The translations under genes and the position numbers were made by a program. From NCBI GenBank assembly GCA_028870275.1, contig JAGWPY010000140.1, positions 1-46,970 on the forward strand: a stretch of DNA of 46,970 nucleotides. Direction: 5' to 3'. The notes below the pieces were generated by a model, which worked only from the letters and a program-made list of their open reading frames with translations, was not told the DNA's origin and did not search any database. Within the stretch, counting starts at the first letter, position 1. Each line of letters starts with the position of its first letter. The stretch is from Gammaproteobacteria bacterium (GTDB taxonomy: Bacteria > Pseudomonadota > Gammaproteobacteria > Steroidobacterales > Steroidobacteraceae). This document shows, piece by piece, positions 9,601 through 20,382 of this stretch.

Positions 9601-9747
9601 TTCGCGATCGGCCTGGTGATCTCCACCGGCCTCGCCATCGGCACGCTGTTCACGCTGTTCGTGGTGCCCGGCGTGTACCTGCTGATCGGCGCCGACCGGT
9701 TTCGTCTCGCCGGGGCGGCCGCCGCGGGCGATTCGGCCGCCGGCTGA
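6667..9747 (+). CDS. RND multidrug efflux permease (HAE1 family)
   Basis: This inner-membrane proton/drug antiporter has 1026 residues, the normal size for AcrB-type pumps. It opens with NFTDIFVRRPVLASVVSLVI, the family N-terminus and first transmembrane helix. Two large periplasmic loops and two six-helix bundles follow. The proton-relay aspartates are present as GLVVDDAIIVVENV (D400 and D401, equivalent to D407/D408 of AcrB). The second half has the matching helix region LVTLMGLISKHGILIVEVAN. The start codon is GTG, 16 bases after the adaptor stop. The loop sequences look closer to the MexK/MexQ-type branch than to AcrB, but this is only by eye and substrates cannot be assigned. Confidence 0.95.
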   Translation: MNFTDIFVRRPVLASVVSLVILVLGLRSFGSLQVLEYPKTENGVVTITTAYPGADPDSIAGFITTPIEAAVAQADGIDYMTSSSQSGVSTIQVVLRQNYDTSKAAAEINIKVNSVLNQLPTGSQLPSITVAVGQTIDAMYIGFSSNKLDRNQITDYVQRVVQPQLQAVPGVQTAEIRGAQYFALRAWLDPKKLAAYGLTASDVSRALAANDYISAVGATKGENIQINLTSTTNLHSLDEFRNMVIEQVNGAIVRLKDVATVTLGADDYESRIAFDGVGGVFVGIQIAPSANLLSVIDGVRKAFPQIHAQLPEGLRSAIVYDSTDYVNASIHEVANTLIEAVVIVILVIFAFLGSPRSVVIPIVAIPLSIIGTFAIMLALHFSVNLLTLLALVLAIGLVVDDAIIVVENVNRHLAEGKPPVAAAMIAARELGAPIIAMTVVLLAVFVPIGFQGGLTGALFVEFAFTLAGTVTVSAVIALTLSPMMCSKMLRSHRDDPGHWEARLVHQIDERFDRLRGWYQRKLERSLAYTPVTGVLVLIVLGSIYWLASHSKSELSPQEDQGFVLMQATSAPNATLQTKLAYFHKVYGIATNLTHPEHAFHIDAPGISITGLNLRPWSERKRSAAVLQQQIQQAMNRSIAGQRVVAFQPPSLPGAFGLPLQFVVKTTDPPLRLNDVSQRLLLDARRSGKFMFLDTDLKYDLPQSVIEIDRDKAAQLGLSMSQIGSALTSMLGGGYVNYFSMDTRSYKVIPQVQRLSRLNVSQLLDYPIATVGGVSVPLSTVATIRTETVPETLNHFQQQNSATISGVMAPGVSLSDAITYLRGLAARDLPAGYSVDYAGQARQFVQESSGMLLTFGFAIIIVFLSLAALFESFRDPLVILISVPLSIAGALVFIALGIGGASLNIYTEVGLVTLMGLISKHGILIVEVANREQELGKSKYDAVVTAACTRLRPILMTTAAMVLGVLPLVFASGAGAGSRFAIGLVISTGLAIGTLFTLFVVPGVYLLIGADRFRLAGAAAAGDSAAG

Positions 9748-9780
9748 GGCCCGGCCGATGAGCGGACCGGCGCCGCGACG

Positions 9781-11334
9781 ATGAGCGAGCCCAGGGAGCT
9801 GCCGCCGCTCCAGGGGATGATGCGCCTGTTCGGCGCATTCGCCCTGGCGCTCGCCACGTTCATGAACGTGCTCGACACGTCGATCGCCAATGTGTCGCTG
9901 TCGGCCATCGGCGGCGACCTCGGCGCCGCCGCCTCGCAGCTCACCTGGGTGATCACCTCGTTCGCGGTCGCCAACGCGATCGCCGTGCCGCTGACCGGCT
10001 GGCTCGCCCAGCGCTTCGGCGCGGTCCGCCTGTTCACCGCCTCGATCCTGCTGTTCACGGCGTTCTCGGTGCTGTGCGGCCTGGCCAATTCGCTGCAGAT
10101 GCTGATCTTCTTCCGCGTATTGCAGGGCGCGGCCGCGGGTCCGATGATTCCGTTGTCCCAGGCGCTGCTCCTGTCGACCTTTCCGCGACAGAAGGCGGGC
10201 ACGGCGCTCGCGGTGTGGGCGATGACCACGCTGGTGGCGCCGGTGATGGGGCCGATGCTCGGCGGCTGGATCACCGACAACATCTCCTGGCCCTGGATCT
10301 TCTACATCAACCTGCCCGTCGGTCTGTTCGCCGCGGTGGTCACCTGGGACATCTATCGCGACCGCGAGACGCCGCGGCAGCGCCTGCCGATCGACGCGGT
10401 CGGACTCGGCCTGCTCATGCTCTGGGTCGGCTCCCTGCAGATCCTGCTCGACAAGGGCGAGGAGCTCGATTGGTTCGCATCGCCGGTGATCGTCGCGCTG
10501 GCGGTGACCGCGGCGCTCGGCTTCTGCGTGTTCCTCGCCTGGGAACTCGTCGACAACCCCCACCCGGTGGTGGACCTGCGCCTGTTCCGGGGTCGCAATT
10601 TCTGGAGCGGCACGCTCGCCTTCTCGCTCGGCTACGCGGTGTTCTTCGGCAATGTCGTGCTGCTGCCGCTCTGGCTGCAGGAGTACATGAACTACACGGC
10701 CACCTGGGCCGGACTTCTGACCGCGCCGGTCGGAATCCTGGCGCTGCTGCTCTCCCCCTACGTCGGCCGGCGCGTCGGTCGCACCGACTCGCGGATCCTC
10801 GCCACGATCGCCTTCGCGATCTTCGGTGTCGCGCTCTATCTGCGCACCTTCTACGATACCGACGCGAATTTCGGCTTCCTGGTCGTGCCAATCATCGTCC
10901 AGGGCGCGGCGATGGCCTTCTTCTTCGTGCCTCTCGTCAATCTGATCCTCGCCGGCCTGCCACCGTCGAAGATCCCGGGCGCCTCCGGTCTCGCCAATTT
11001 CGCGCGCATCACCGCGGGGAGCTTCGGCACGTCGCTCGCGATCACGCTCTGGGACGACCGCGCGAAGCTCCATCATGCACGGCTGGTCGAATCGATCAGC
11101 GCCGCCCACGGCAGCGCTCGTGCCTATTTCGGCGGCTTGCGCGCGGCCGGACTCGGCTCGCGCCAGGCCGCCTCGGTCATCGATCACGTGGTCGACGCAC
11201 AGGCGCGGCTCCTGGCCGCGGACGACGTGTTCTGGCTCTCGGCCATGCTGTTCTTCGCGATGATCGCCGTGGTCTGGCTCGCGCACCGCTCCCAGCCCGG
11301 TCATTCGAGCGATTCGGCATCGGCCGCGCATTGA
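9781..11334 (+). CDS. emrB: DHA2-family MFS multidrug exporter (EmrB/QacA type)
   Basis: This 517-residue protein is a 14-helix major facilitator drug:proton antiporter. Helix 1 carries the DHA2 signature LDTSIANVSLSAIGGDLG. This is followed by WVITSFAVANAIAVPLTGWL, the loop motif RFGAVRLF, and the helix-5 antiporter motif AVWAMTTLVAPVMGPMLGGW. EmrB-type pumps work with an EmrA adaptor. No adaptor of that type is in its own operon, but one is encoded at 528-1694 in the divergent operon, so the two probably pair. It starts 33 bases after the RND pump, and no promoter is evident in between. No clear terminator follows; the next 250 bases are AT-rich and non-coding. Confidence 0.93.
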   Translation: MSEPRELPPLQGMMRLFGAFALALATFMNVLDTSIANVSLSAIGGDLGAAASQLTWVITSFAVANAIAVPLTGWLAQRFGAVRLFTASILLFTAFSVLCGLANSLQMLIFFRVLQGAAAGPMIPLSQALLLSTFPRQKAGTALAVWAMTTLVAPVMGPMLGGWITDNISWPWIFYINLPVGLFAAVVTWDIYRDRETPRQRLPIDAVGLGLLMLWVGSLQILLDKGEELDWFASPVIVALAVTAALGFCVFLAWELVDNPHPVVDLRLFRGRNFWSGTLAFSLGYAVFFGNVVLLPLWLQEYMNYTATWAGLLTAPVGILALLLSPYVGRRVGRTDSRILATIAFAIFGVALYLRTFYDTDANFGFLVVPIIVQGAAMAFFFVPLVNLILAGLPPSKIPGASGLANFARITAGSFGTSLAITLWDDRAKLHHARLVESISAAHGSARAYFGGLRAAGLGSRQAASVIDHVVDAQARLLAADDVFWLSAMLFFAMIAVVWLAHRSQPGHSSDSASAAH

Positions 11335-11461
11335 TCTGCGCCTGGCCTGCGACCAATTTAGTTAAATTATATTAAAAACAATTATTTAAGATAACTTTAT
11401 AAACTCAATTATAACTATCCTGCGCCGAACGGCGCACAAGTCCGCCGTCGATAAATCCGCG

Positions 11462-11489
11462 TTGCGTTTTGTCAATTGTCTTGTATATT
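11462..11489 (+). promoter_or_regulatory. Possible promoter of the small unknown gene
   Basis: TTGCGT (11462-11467), a 16-base spacer and TATATT (11484-11489, five of six with consensus) form a plausible sigma70 promoter. The AT-rich block lies upstream, where an UP element would act. The predicted transcript would start near 11495 and carry a leader of about 90 nt that includes the two symmetric elements. Confidence 0.4.
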
Positions 11490-11524
11490 CCCGTCATAGC
11501 ATCTTGATTTATCACGGCTCCGCA

Positions 11525-11579
11525 GCGGATATCCGCCTCGAAACCACATTAACTAGTTGCGGTTTCGAGACAAAGAGGC
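11525..11579 (+). promoter_or_regulatory. Palindrome and stem-loop in the leader
   Basis: The leader contains GCGGATATCCGC (11525-11536), a perfect 12-bp palindrome. It is followed at once by a 9-bp stem, CTCGAAACC (11537-11545) with GGTTTCGAG (11561-11569), whose 15-base loop contains the palindrome AACTAGTT. GCCTC (11535-11539) is also complementary to GAGGC (11575-11579), which includes the ribosome-binding AAGAGG, so an alternative fold could hide the ribosome site. This is read from the sequence; no regulatory role is known. Confidence 0.45.
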
Positions 11580-11584
11580 TTTAC

Positions 11585-11977
11585 ATGATCAACGCCTGGG
11601 AACATTTTCACCACGCGACCCTCGAGCTCGTTCGCTCGACGCCCATCAAGCAACGCCTGATCAGCGCCTACCGGCGCCATCTCGCCGACGTGAGCGAGGA
11701 CCAACTCCCCGGAGAGATCCGTGAGCCCTTCTCGCAGGTGCGGCGCAGCCTCTGCGGCGTTCAGCCGCTGCGCGGCGAGGACGCGGTCGCCGCCTCGGTG
11801 CGCAAGATGTCGAATCAGGATGCCGACGAATGCGCGGCCATGATCGTCGAGATCTTCGGGCGCATCAGCCGCGTGCAGAGCGCCGCGGCGCGCGTGGTCA
11901 ACGCGCCGCTGAAGCTGCACAGCGTCAGCGATGACAGCGGCGAGTTCGCCGTGCCCGCCTGGATCGCCAACAACTGA
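11585..11977 (+). CDS. Small conserved-looking protein of unknown function
   Basis: I do not recognise a characterised family. The ATG at 11585 is preferred over the track's start at 11462 because AAGAGG lies 6 bases before it and because the upstream bases look like promoter and leader. The 130-residue product starts MINAWEHFHHATLELV and is mainly helical, soluble and charged. It has no signal peptide or membrane segment. The stretch KMSNQDADECAAMIVEIFGR looks like an amphipathic helix. Codon use and GC content match the rest of the window, so the AT-rich upstream block is regulatory rather than a sign of a foreign gene. It converges on the TIR-like gene. Confidence 0.75.
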   Translation: MINAWEHFHHATLELVRSTPIKQRLISAYRRHLADVSEDQLPGEIREPFSQVRRSLCGVQPLRGEDAVAASVRKMSNQDADECAAMIVEIFGRISRVQSAAARVVNAPLKLHSVSDDSGEFAVPAWIANN

Positions 11978-12003
11978 GACGGCCGCCACCGCCCCGCGCG
12001 CGC

Positions 12004-12459
12004 TCAGTCGAGCTTGAACTCGATCGTGTCCCAGCGCGTGGTGTCCTCGTGGCGCGCCTGCCGCCGCAGCGCGTCGATCAGATCCCGTTCGTGCCAGGGC
12101 ACGATCTCGTCGGCGAGATCGCGGATCTCCTTCGGCAGCGGATCGGTCGAGCCGAAGTTCTCCAGCGAGACGATCGGCCGGTCCGCGGATTTGGCGAAAT
12201 TCATCTGGAACTGCACCAGTTCCGGTGCCGCGCGGTAGACCGCCGGCAGCACGATCACCACCTCGCTGGGGGCGATCTGGCGGCGCAATTCCTCGCGTTG
12301 GCTCTCGCGATCGATCGAGCGCCTCGCCTTGGGTTCGCTGGTGTTGCGGTAATAGAACGTGCGCGGCGCCTCCAGGTACTCGAACACGCGCGTGTAGTCG
12401 TCGCTCTCTTCCCAGTTGTGAGTCACGAACAGGCGGATCGGGTTGGCCGGCGTCGACAT
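12004..12459 (-). CDS. TIR-like (MTH538/ThsB-type) domain protein
   Basis: This 151-residue protein consists of little more than one TIR-like flavodoxin fold. The first strand is PIRLFVTHNWEES, resembling the F-hSH-W start of MTH538-type domains. A helix VFEYLE, the strand TFYYRN, a central SEVVIVLPAVYRAAPELVQF and the strand RPIVSLENFG follow. MTH538-type domains include ThsB of the Thoeris anti-phage system, but many family members have no tested role. The start at 12459 has AGGGAA 9 bases upstream; the longer track start at 12498 would add 13 residues without a fold. It has no SIR2- or SLOG-type partner here. The divergent neighbour is a nuclease/phosphatase-family gene. Family is fairly sure; function is open. 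Confidence 0.72.
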   Translation of the reverse strand: MSTPANPIRLFVTHNWEESDDYTRVFEYLEAPRTFYYRNTSEPKARRSIDRESQREELRRQIAPSEVVIVLPAVYRAAPELVQFQMNFAKSADRPIVSLENFGSTDPLPKEIRDLADEIVPWHERDLIDALRRQARHEDTTRWDTIEFKLD

Positions 12460-12517
12460 CGGTATGCTTCCCTGTGAGACGTCAATCGGCATGCGCATCG
12501 AGGCGCGCGCCGATACA

Positions 12518-13282
12518 ATGTTGCGCGTGCGCCTGCTCGTTTACAACATTCGCTATGCGACCGGCATCGGGCCCGCGTTCCATCTGCCGCTGCCCGGGGC
12601 CGGATACCTGCGCTCGAGCCGACAGGTCCTCTCGCAGATCACGCGGTTCATCAAGGAACAGGACCCGGACGTCGTCGGACTGATCGAGGTCGACACCGGC
12701 TCGATCCGCACGGGGATGGTCAATCAGGCCGACTACATCGCGCGATCCCTCGGCCATTTCTCCACGTACGAATGCAAGTACGGCGTCTCCTCGGTGAACC
12801 AGCTGATGCCGATCGTGCGCAAGCAGTCGAACGCCTTCCTCGCGGCGCCGCGCGTGCACAACGAACGCTTCCACTATTTCGACACCGGCATCAAGCGGCT
12901 GATCATCGAGCTCGAACTGGACGAAGTCGCGATCTTCCTGGTCCACCTGAGCCTCAAGTTCCGCCATCGCCAGTACCAGCTGCGCTACCTGTACGACCTG
13001 ATCCGCAAGTCCTCGAAGCCCGTGATCGTGGCCGGCGACTTCAACACCTACTGGGGCGACCACGAGATCTACCTGTTCACCCAGGCCGCGGGCCTGCGCA
13101 ACGCGAACCTGCGCGGACTGCCTTCCTACCCGAGCCGCAGCCCCCGCAAGGAACTCGACTTCATCCTGCACAGCGACCGGGTCGCGATCGATCGATTCGA
13201 GATTCCGGACGTACGCCTCTCGGATCATCTGCCGCTGATCTGCGACTTCACGGTGCACGAACGGGCCCGGCAGGCGGCCTGA
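12518..13282 (+). CDS. Endonuclease/exonuclease/phosphatase-family protein
   Basis: This cytoplasmic metal-dependent hydrolase of the DNase I-like fold has about 254 residues. The family motifs are in order: LLVYNIRY with the N-terminal Asn, PDVVGLIEVDTG with the metal-binding Glu, VAGDFNTYW with the Asp-x-Asn pair, ELDFILHS, and LSDHLPLICDF with the catalytic Asp-His. Members act on DNA, RNA, phosphoinositides or sphingomyelin, so the substrate cannot be named. The start is uncertain. The ATG at 12518 overlaps a TACAAT that looks like a -10 box, and a GTG at 12527 is the only other start that keeps the first strand. The longer track start at 12443 would overlap the TIR-like gene. It is followed after 31 bases by the fatty-acid oxidation gene. 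Confidence 0.85.
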   Translation: MLRVRLLVYNIRYATGIGPAFHLPLPGAGYLRSSRQVLSQITRFIKEQDPDVVGLIEVDTGSIRTGMVNQADYIARSLGHFSTYECKYGVSSVNQLMPIVRKQSNAFLAAPRVHNERFHYFDTGIKRLIIELELDEVAIFLVHLSLKFRHRQYQLRYLYDLIRKSSKPVIVAGDFNTYWGDHEIYLFTQAAGLRNANLRGLPSYPSRSPRKELDFILHSDRVAIDRFEIPDVRLSDHLPLICDFTVHERARQAA

Positions 13283-13313
13283 GCCCCCATTTCGACCGAG
13301 GAGAGACCGACCC

Positions 13314-15338
<2,025 letters not shown>

Positions 15339-15424
15339 CCCGCTGCGCACGCCGATTCGCCACCGCATGTGGTAGCATTTGCACAGAAAATCAGGCGCTT
15401 GGGGCGAAGCGACGATGACACTCA

Positions 15425-16489
15425 ATGGATGAGAGACCGGTCGATCTGGCCTTGTTGAAGAGCTTTTCACCGCTCGACGGACTGAAGGCCGAGAACCTGC
15501 ACGCGCTCGCGCGCAAGACCAACGTACGCTCGCTCGAGGCGGGACGGCTCTTGTTCAAGGAGGGCGACACCGACAAGCGCACCTTCTATCTGGTTTCCGG
15601 CCGCATCGATTATCGGGCCGACGACCGGCCGATCGGCTCGATCGCCGCCCGCTCGGCGGAGGCGCGCACCGCTCTCGCCCCGGGCCTGCCGCGCAGGTTC
15701 ACGGCGCGCGCCGCGACCGACGTCGAATACATCGCGATCGACAGCGACCTGCTCGACGTGCTGCTCACCTGGGACCAGACCGGGCAATACGAAGTCGCGG
15801 AACTCACCGGCGAAGCACTCGGCGACGAGAGCGACTGGATGACCACGCTCCTGCAGACCAAGGCGTTCCACCGGGTCCCGCCCGCGAACATCCAGGCGAT
15901 CTTCATGCGCATGCAGAGGATCAACTACCGCGCCGGCGACGTCGTGATCAAGCAGGGCACCGAAGGCGACTACTTCTACGTCGTGATTGCCGGCAAGTGC
16001 GTCGTGACGCGCGAGACCCCTCTCAACAAGGAAGGCATCAAGCTCGCCGAGCTCTCCCCGGGGGACAGCTTCGGCGAGGAGGCGCTGATCGCCGAAGCGA
16101 AGCGCAATGCGACCGTGACCATGGCGACCGACGGCACGCTGATGCGTCTCGGCAAGCAGGACTTCCAGACGCTGCTGAACGAGCCGCTGTTACAGTGGGT
16201 CGACTACGAGCAGGCCAAGGAGATCGTCGCCCGCGGCGGCAAGTGGCTCGATGTGCGGCTGCCGAGCGAGTTCCAGAGCTTTCGCATCGACGAGGCGATG
16301 AACATCCCGCTGTACTTCATCCGCCTGAAGCTCAACACGCTCGACAAGAAGACGCCCTACGTGGTGTGCTGCGATACCGGCCGGCGCAGCTCCGCCGCGG
16401 CTTACATCCTCGCGGAGCGCGGCTACGACGCCTATGTGCTGCGCGGCGGTCTCGGCGGCACCGACACGGCACGCCTGCGCAAGCTCTGA
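15425..16489 (+). CDS. Two cyclic-nucleotide-binding-like domains fused to a rhodanese domain
   Basis: This 354-residue soluble protein has an unusual three-part layout. Residues about 5-125 form a first CNB-like beta-roll (LLKSFSPLDGLKAENLHALA) without a recognisable phosphate-binding cassette. Residues about 135-255 form a second CNB domain that keeps one: GDSFGEEALIAEAKRNATV. Residues about 260-350 are a rhodanese domain with the loop CCDTGRRSSAAA carrying the likely active cysteine. This suggests a ligand-gated sulfurtransferase or a redox/thiol sensor; neither is established. There is no DNA-binding domain. It stands alone, convergent with pilZ. A five-codon ORF (ATG at 15415) overlaps its start. 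Confidence 0.88.
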   Translation: MDERPVDLALLKSFSPLDGLKAENLHALARKTNVRSLEAGRLLFKEGDTDKRTFYLVSGRIDYRADDRPIGSIAARSAEARTALAPGLPRRFTARAATDVEYIAIDSDLLDVLLTWDQTGQYEVAELTGEALGDESDWMTTLLQTKAFHRVPPANIQAIFMRMQRINYRAGDVVIKQGTEGDYFYVVIAGKCVVTRETPLNKEGIKLAELSPGDSFGEEALIAEAKRNATVTMATDGTLMRLGKQDFQTLLNEPLLQWVDYEQAKEIVARGGKWLDVRLPSEFQSFRIDEAMNIPLYFIRLKLNTLDKKTPYVVCCDTGRRSSAAAYILAERGYDAYVLRGGLGGTDTARLRKL

Positions 16490-16526
16490 CCGGCGGCCGT
16501 CCCGAAGGCTCGGCGCCCGCCTCGAC

Positions 16527-16886
16527 TCACATCGTATGGGTGGGTTTGTCGCCGCCGAGCGCGCCGGCGAGATAGGTCTCGATCTTCTTCTGAGTGATGC
16601 CGCGGTCCTGTTCGCTGAACTGCACGCCAATGCCGGCCGTGCGCTTGCCCTGGGCGCCCTTCGGCGTCATCCAGATCACGCGGCCCGCGACCGGGAGCTT
16701 CTCCTCCTCGCCCATCAGATTCAGCAGCATGAAGACTTCGTCGCCGAGCCGGTAGTTGCTGTTCGTCGGAATGAACAGGCCGCCGTTCTTCACGAACGGC
16801 ATATAGGCGAGGTAGAGCGCGCTCTTGTCCTTGATCGTCAGCGTCAGCAGACCAGGCTTGTTGTTCGGGCTACGCAATGCCATCAC
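16527..16886 (-). CDS. pilZ: Type IV pilus assembly protein PilZ
   Basis: This small cytoplasmic protein is needed for type IV pilus assembly in Pseudomonas and Xanthomonas, where PilZ contacts PilB and FimX. The 119 residues fit the family's 118. The sequence AALY-like SALYLAYMPFVKNGGLFIPT, then YRLGDEVFMLLNLM and VIWMTPKGAQGKRTAGIGVQF, is characteristic. The RxxxR motif of c-di-GMP-binding PilZ domains is absent, as expected for true PilZ. The track start is GTG at 16886; an ATG follows directly at 16883. AAGGGG upstream fits the GTG slightly better. It is the last gene of the fab-pab-mltG-tmk-holB-pilZ series, 43 bases after holB. Confidence 0.95.
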   Translation of the reverse strand: MMALRSPNNKPGLLTLTIKDKSALYLAYMPFVKNGGLFIPTNSNYRLGDEVFMLLNLMGEEEKLPVAGRVIWMTPKGAQGKRTAGIGVQFSEQDRGITQKKIETYLAGALGGDKPTHTM

Positions 16887-16929
16887 GTTCGAACCAACCC
16901 CTTCGCGTCGCGAAAGTCACGAGCTTACG

Positions 16930-19569
<2,640 letters not shown>

Positions 19570-19573
<4 letters not shown>

Positions 19574-20382
19574 CGCGCCTCGAGCCGGGCGAGCAGCGCA
19601 TTGGCGGCGCCATGCTCGCGATAGATGCGCCGCGAGGCGCCTCGGCCGATCGCGCCCACCGGCATCGGGCCACGCAGCGCGTTGGTCATGAACACCTCGT
19701 CGGCGCTCTGCAGATCCGCGAACCGCAGCGGCGACTCGGTCGCGCGCAAGCCGAGCGAAGCCGCGCGCTCGAGCACGAAGCGGCGCATCACCCCGGCGAC
19801 GCCGCAGCGGTCGACCGGCGGCGTCAGCAGCAGATTGGCGCGCCTGATGAACACGTTGGACATCGTACCGCAGACCACCCGGTCCTCGTGATCGAGCATC
19901 AGCCCCTCGCCGATGCGAGGGTCGCTCCATTCGGCGCGCGCCAGCACCGATTCGAGCCGATTCAGCGTCTTCATGCCGGCCAGGGCCGGATTGCAGCCGA
20001 GCCGGGTACGGCAGATGCGAAGCGCGAGCGGCACCCCTCGCGCGAACGTCGGCAACGGAGCGAGCGCGAGCAGCCGCGTGGCGCGTTCATGGCCGCTCGG
20101 CCGGTAGCCGCGCGCACCGGGGCCGCGGGTCACGATCAGCTTGAGAACACCCTCCCGGCGCCGGCGCGAGGCACCGACGAGCTCCCGGCGCAGATCGGCC
20201 TCGGGCGGGGCCTGGATCGCGAGGCGCGCGCAGCTCGCGTACAGCCGTTCGAGGTGCAGGTCGAGGAGCCGCAGCTCGCCGCGGCGGATCCGCATGGTCT
20301 CGAACACGCCGTCTCCGTAGTGCAGGCCACGGTCGCGCCAGTCGATGCGGCGCGCGACGCGTCCGTTGATCCACACGCTCAT
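19570..20382 (-). CDS. pabC: Aminodeoxychorismate lyase
   Basis: This PLP enzyme of the branched-chain aminotransferase fold (type IV) releases pyruvate from 4-amino-4-deoxychorismate to give p-aminobenzoate for folate. The 270 residues show VWINGRVARRIDWRDRGLHYGDGVFETM at the N-terminus (here quoted in part: GLHYGDGVFETMRIRRGE), the PLP-lysine segment AGMKTLNRLESVLARAEW, and the cofactor-binding GTMSNVFIRR. The start is ATG 20382 in an ATGA overlap with the pabB stop. Placing pabC between fabF and mltG is the common Gammaproteobacterial arrangement. Confidence 0.94.

Larger units (their letters stand above)
11335..11584. other. AT-rich intergenic segment with structured leader
   Basis: This is the longest non-coding stretch in the window. 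Bases 11352-11418 are almost entirely A and T, in sharp contrast with the surrounding GC-rich DNA. After it come a small hairpin TGCGCC-GAAC-GGCGCA (11421-11436), a promoter-like pair and two symmetric elements just before the start of the next gene. The ORF track extends the next gene into this stretch from 11462, but the composition and the ribosome site at 11573 speak against that. I see no RNA gene of a known family here. Confidence 0.7.

Noticed and set aside
6565-11331. A 1588-residue minus-strand ORF opposite the RND pump and MFS genes
   Set aside because: It is rich in His, Arg, Asp and Gly with no domain pattern, and lies in antisense to two well-recognised genes; such shadow ORFs are usual in GC-rich DNA.
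11421-11436. Hairpin TGCGCC-GAAC-GGCGCA as a terminator of the efflux operon
   Set aside because: The stem is short and no T-run follows on either strand, so a terminator call is not supported.
11462-11584. Upstream extension of the small unknown gene as given by the ORF track
   Set aside because: The DNA there holds a promoter-like pair, palindromes and a stem, and a good ribosome site precedes the ATG at 11585.
12004-12459. Complete Thoeris defence system
   Set aside because: Only a ThsB-like TIR domain is present; there is no ThsA (SIR2 or transmembrane effector) in the window.
15415-15432. Five-codon upstream ORF (MTLNG) as a regulatory peptide
   Set aside because: It overlaps the start of the CNB-rhodanese gene but is too short to judge and has no pause-type motif.
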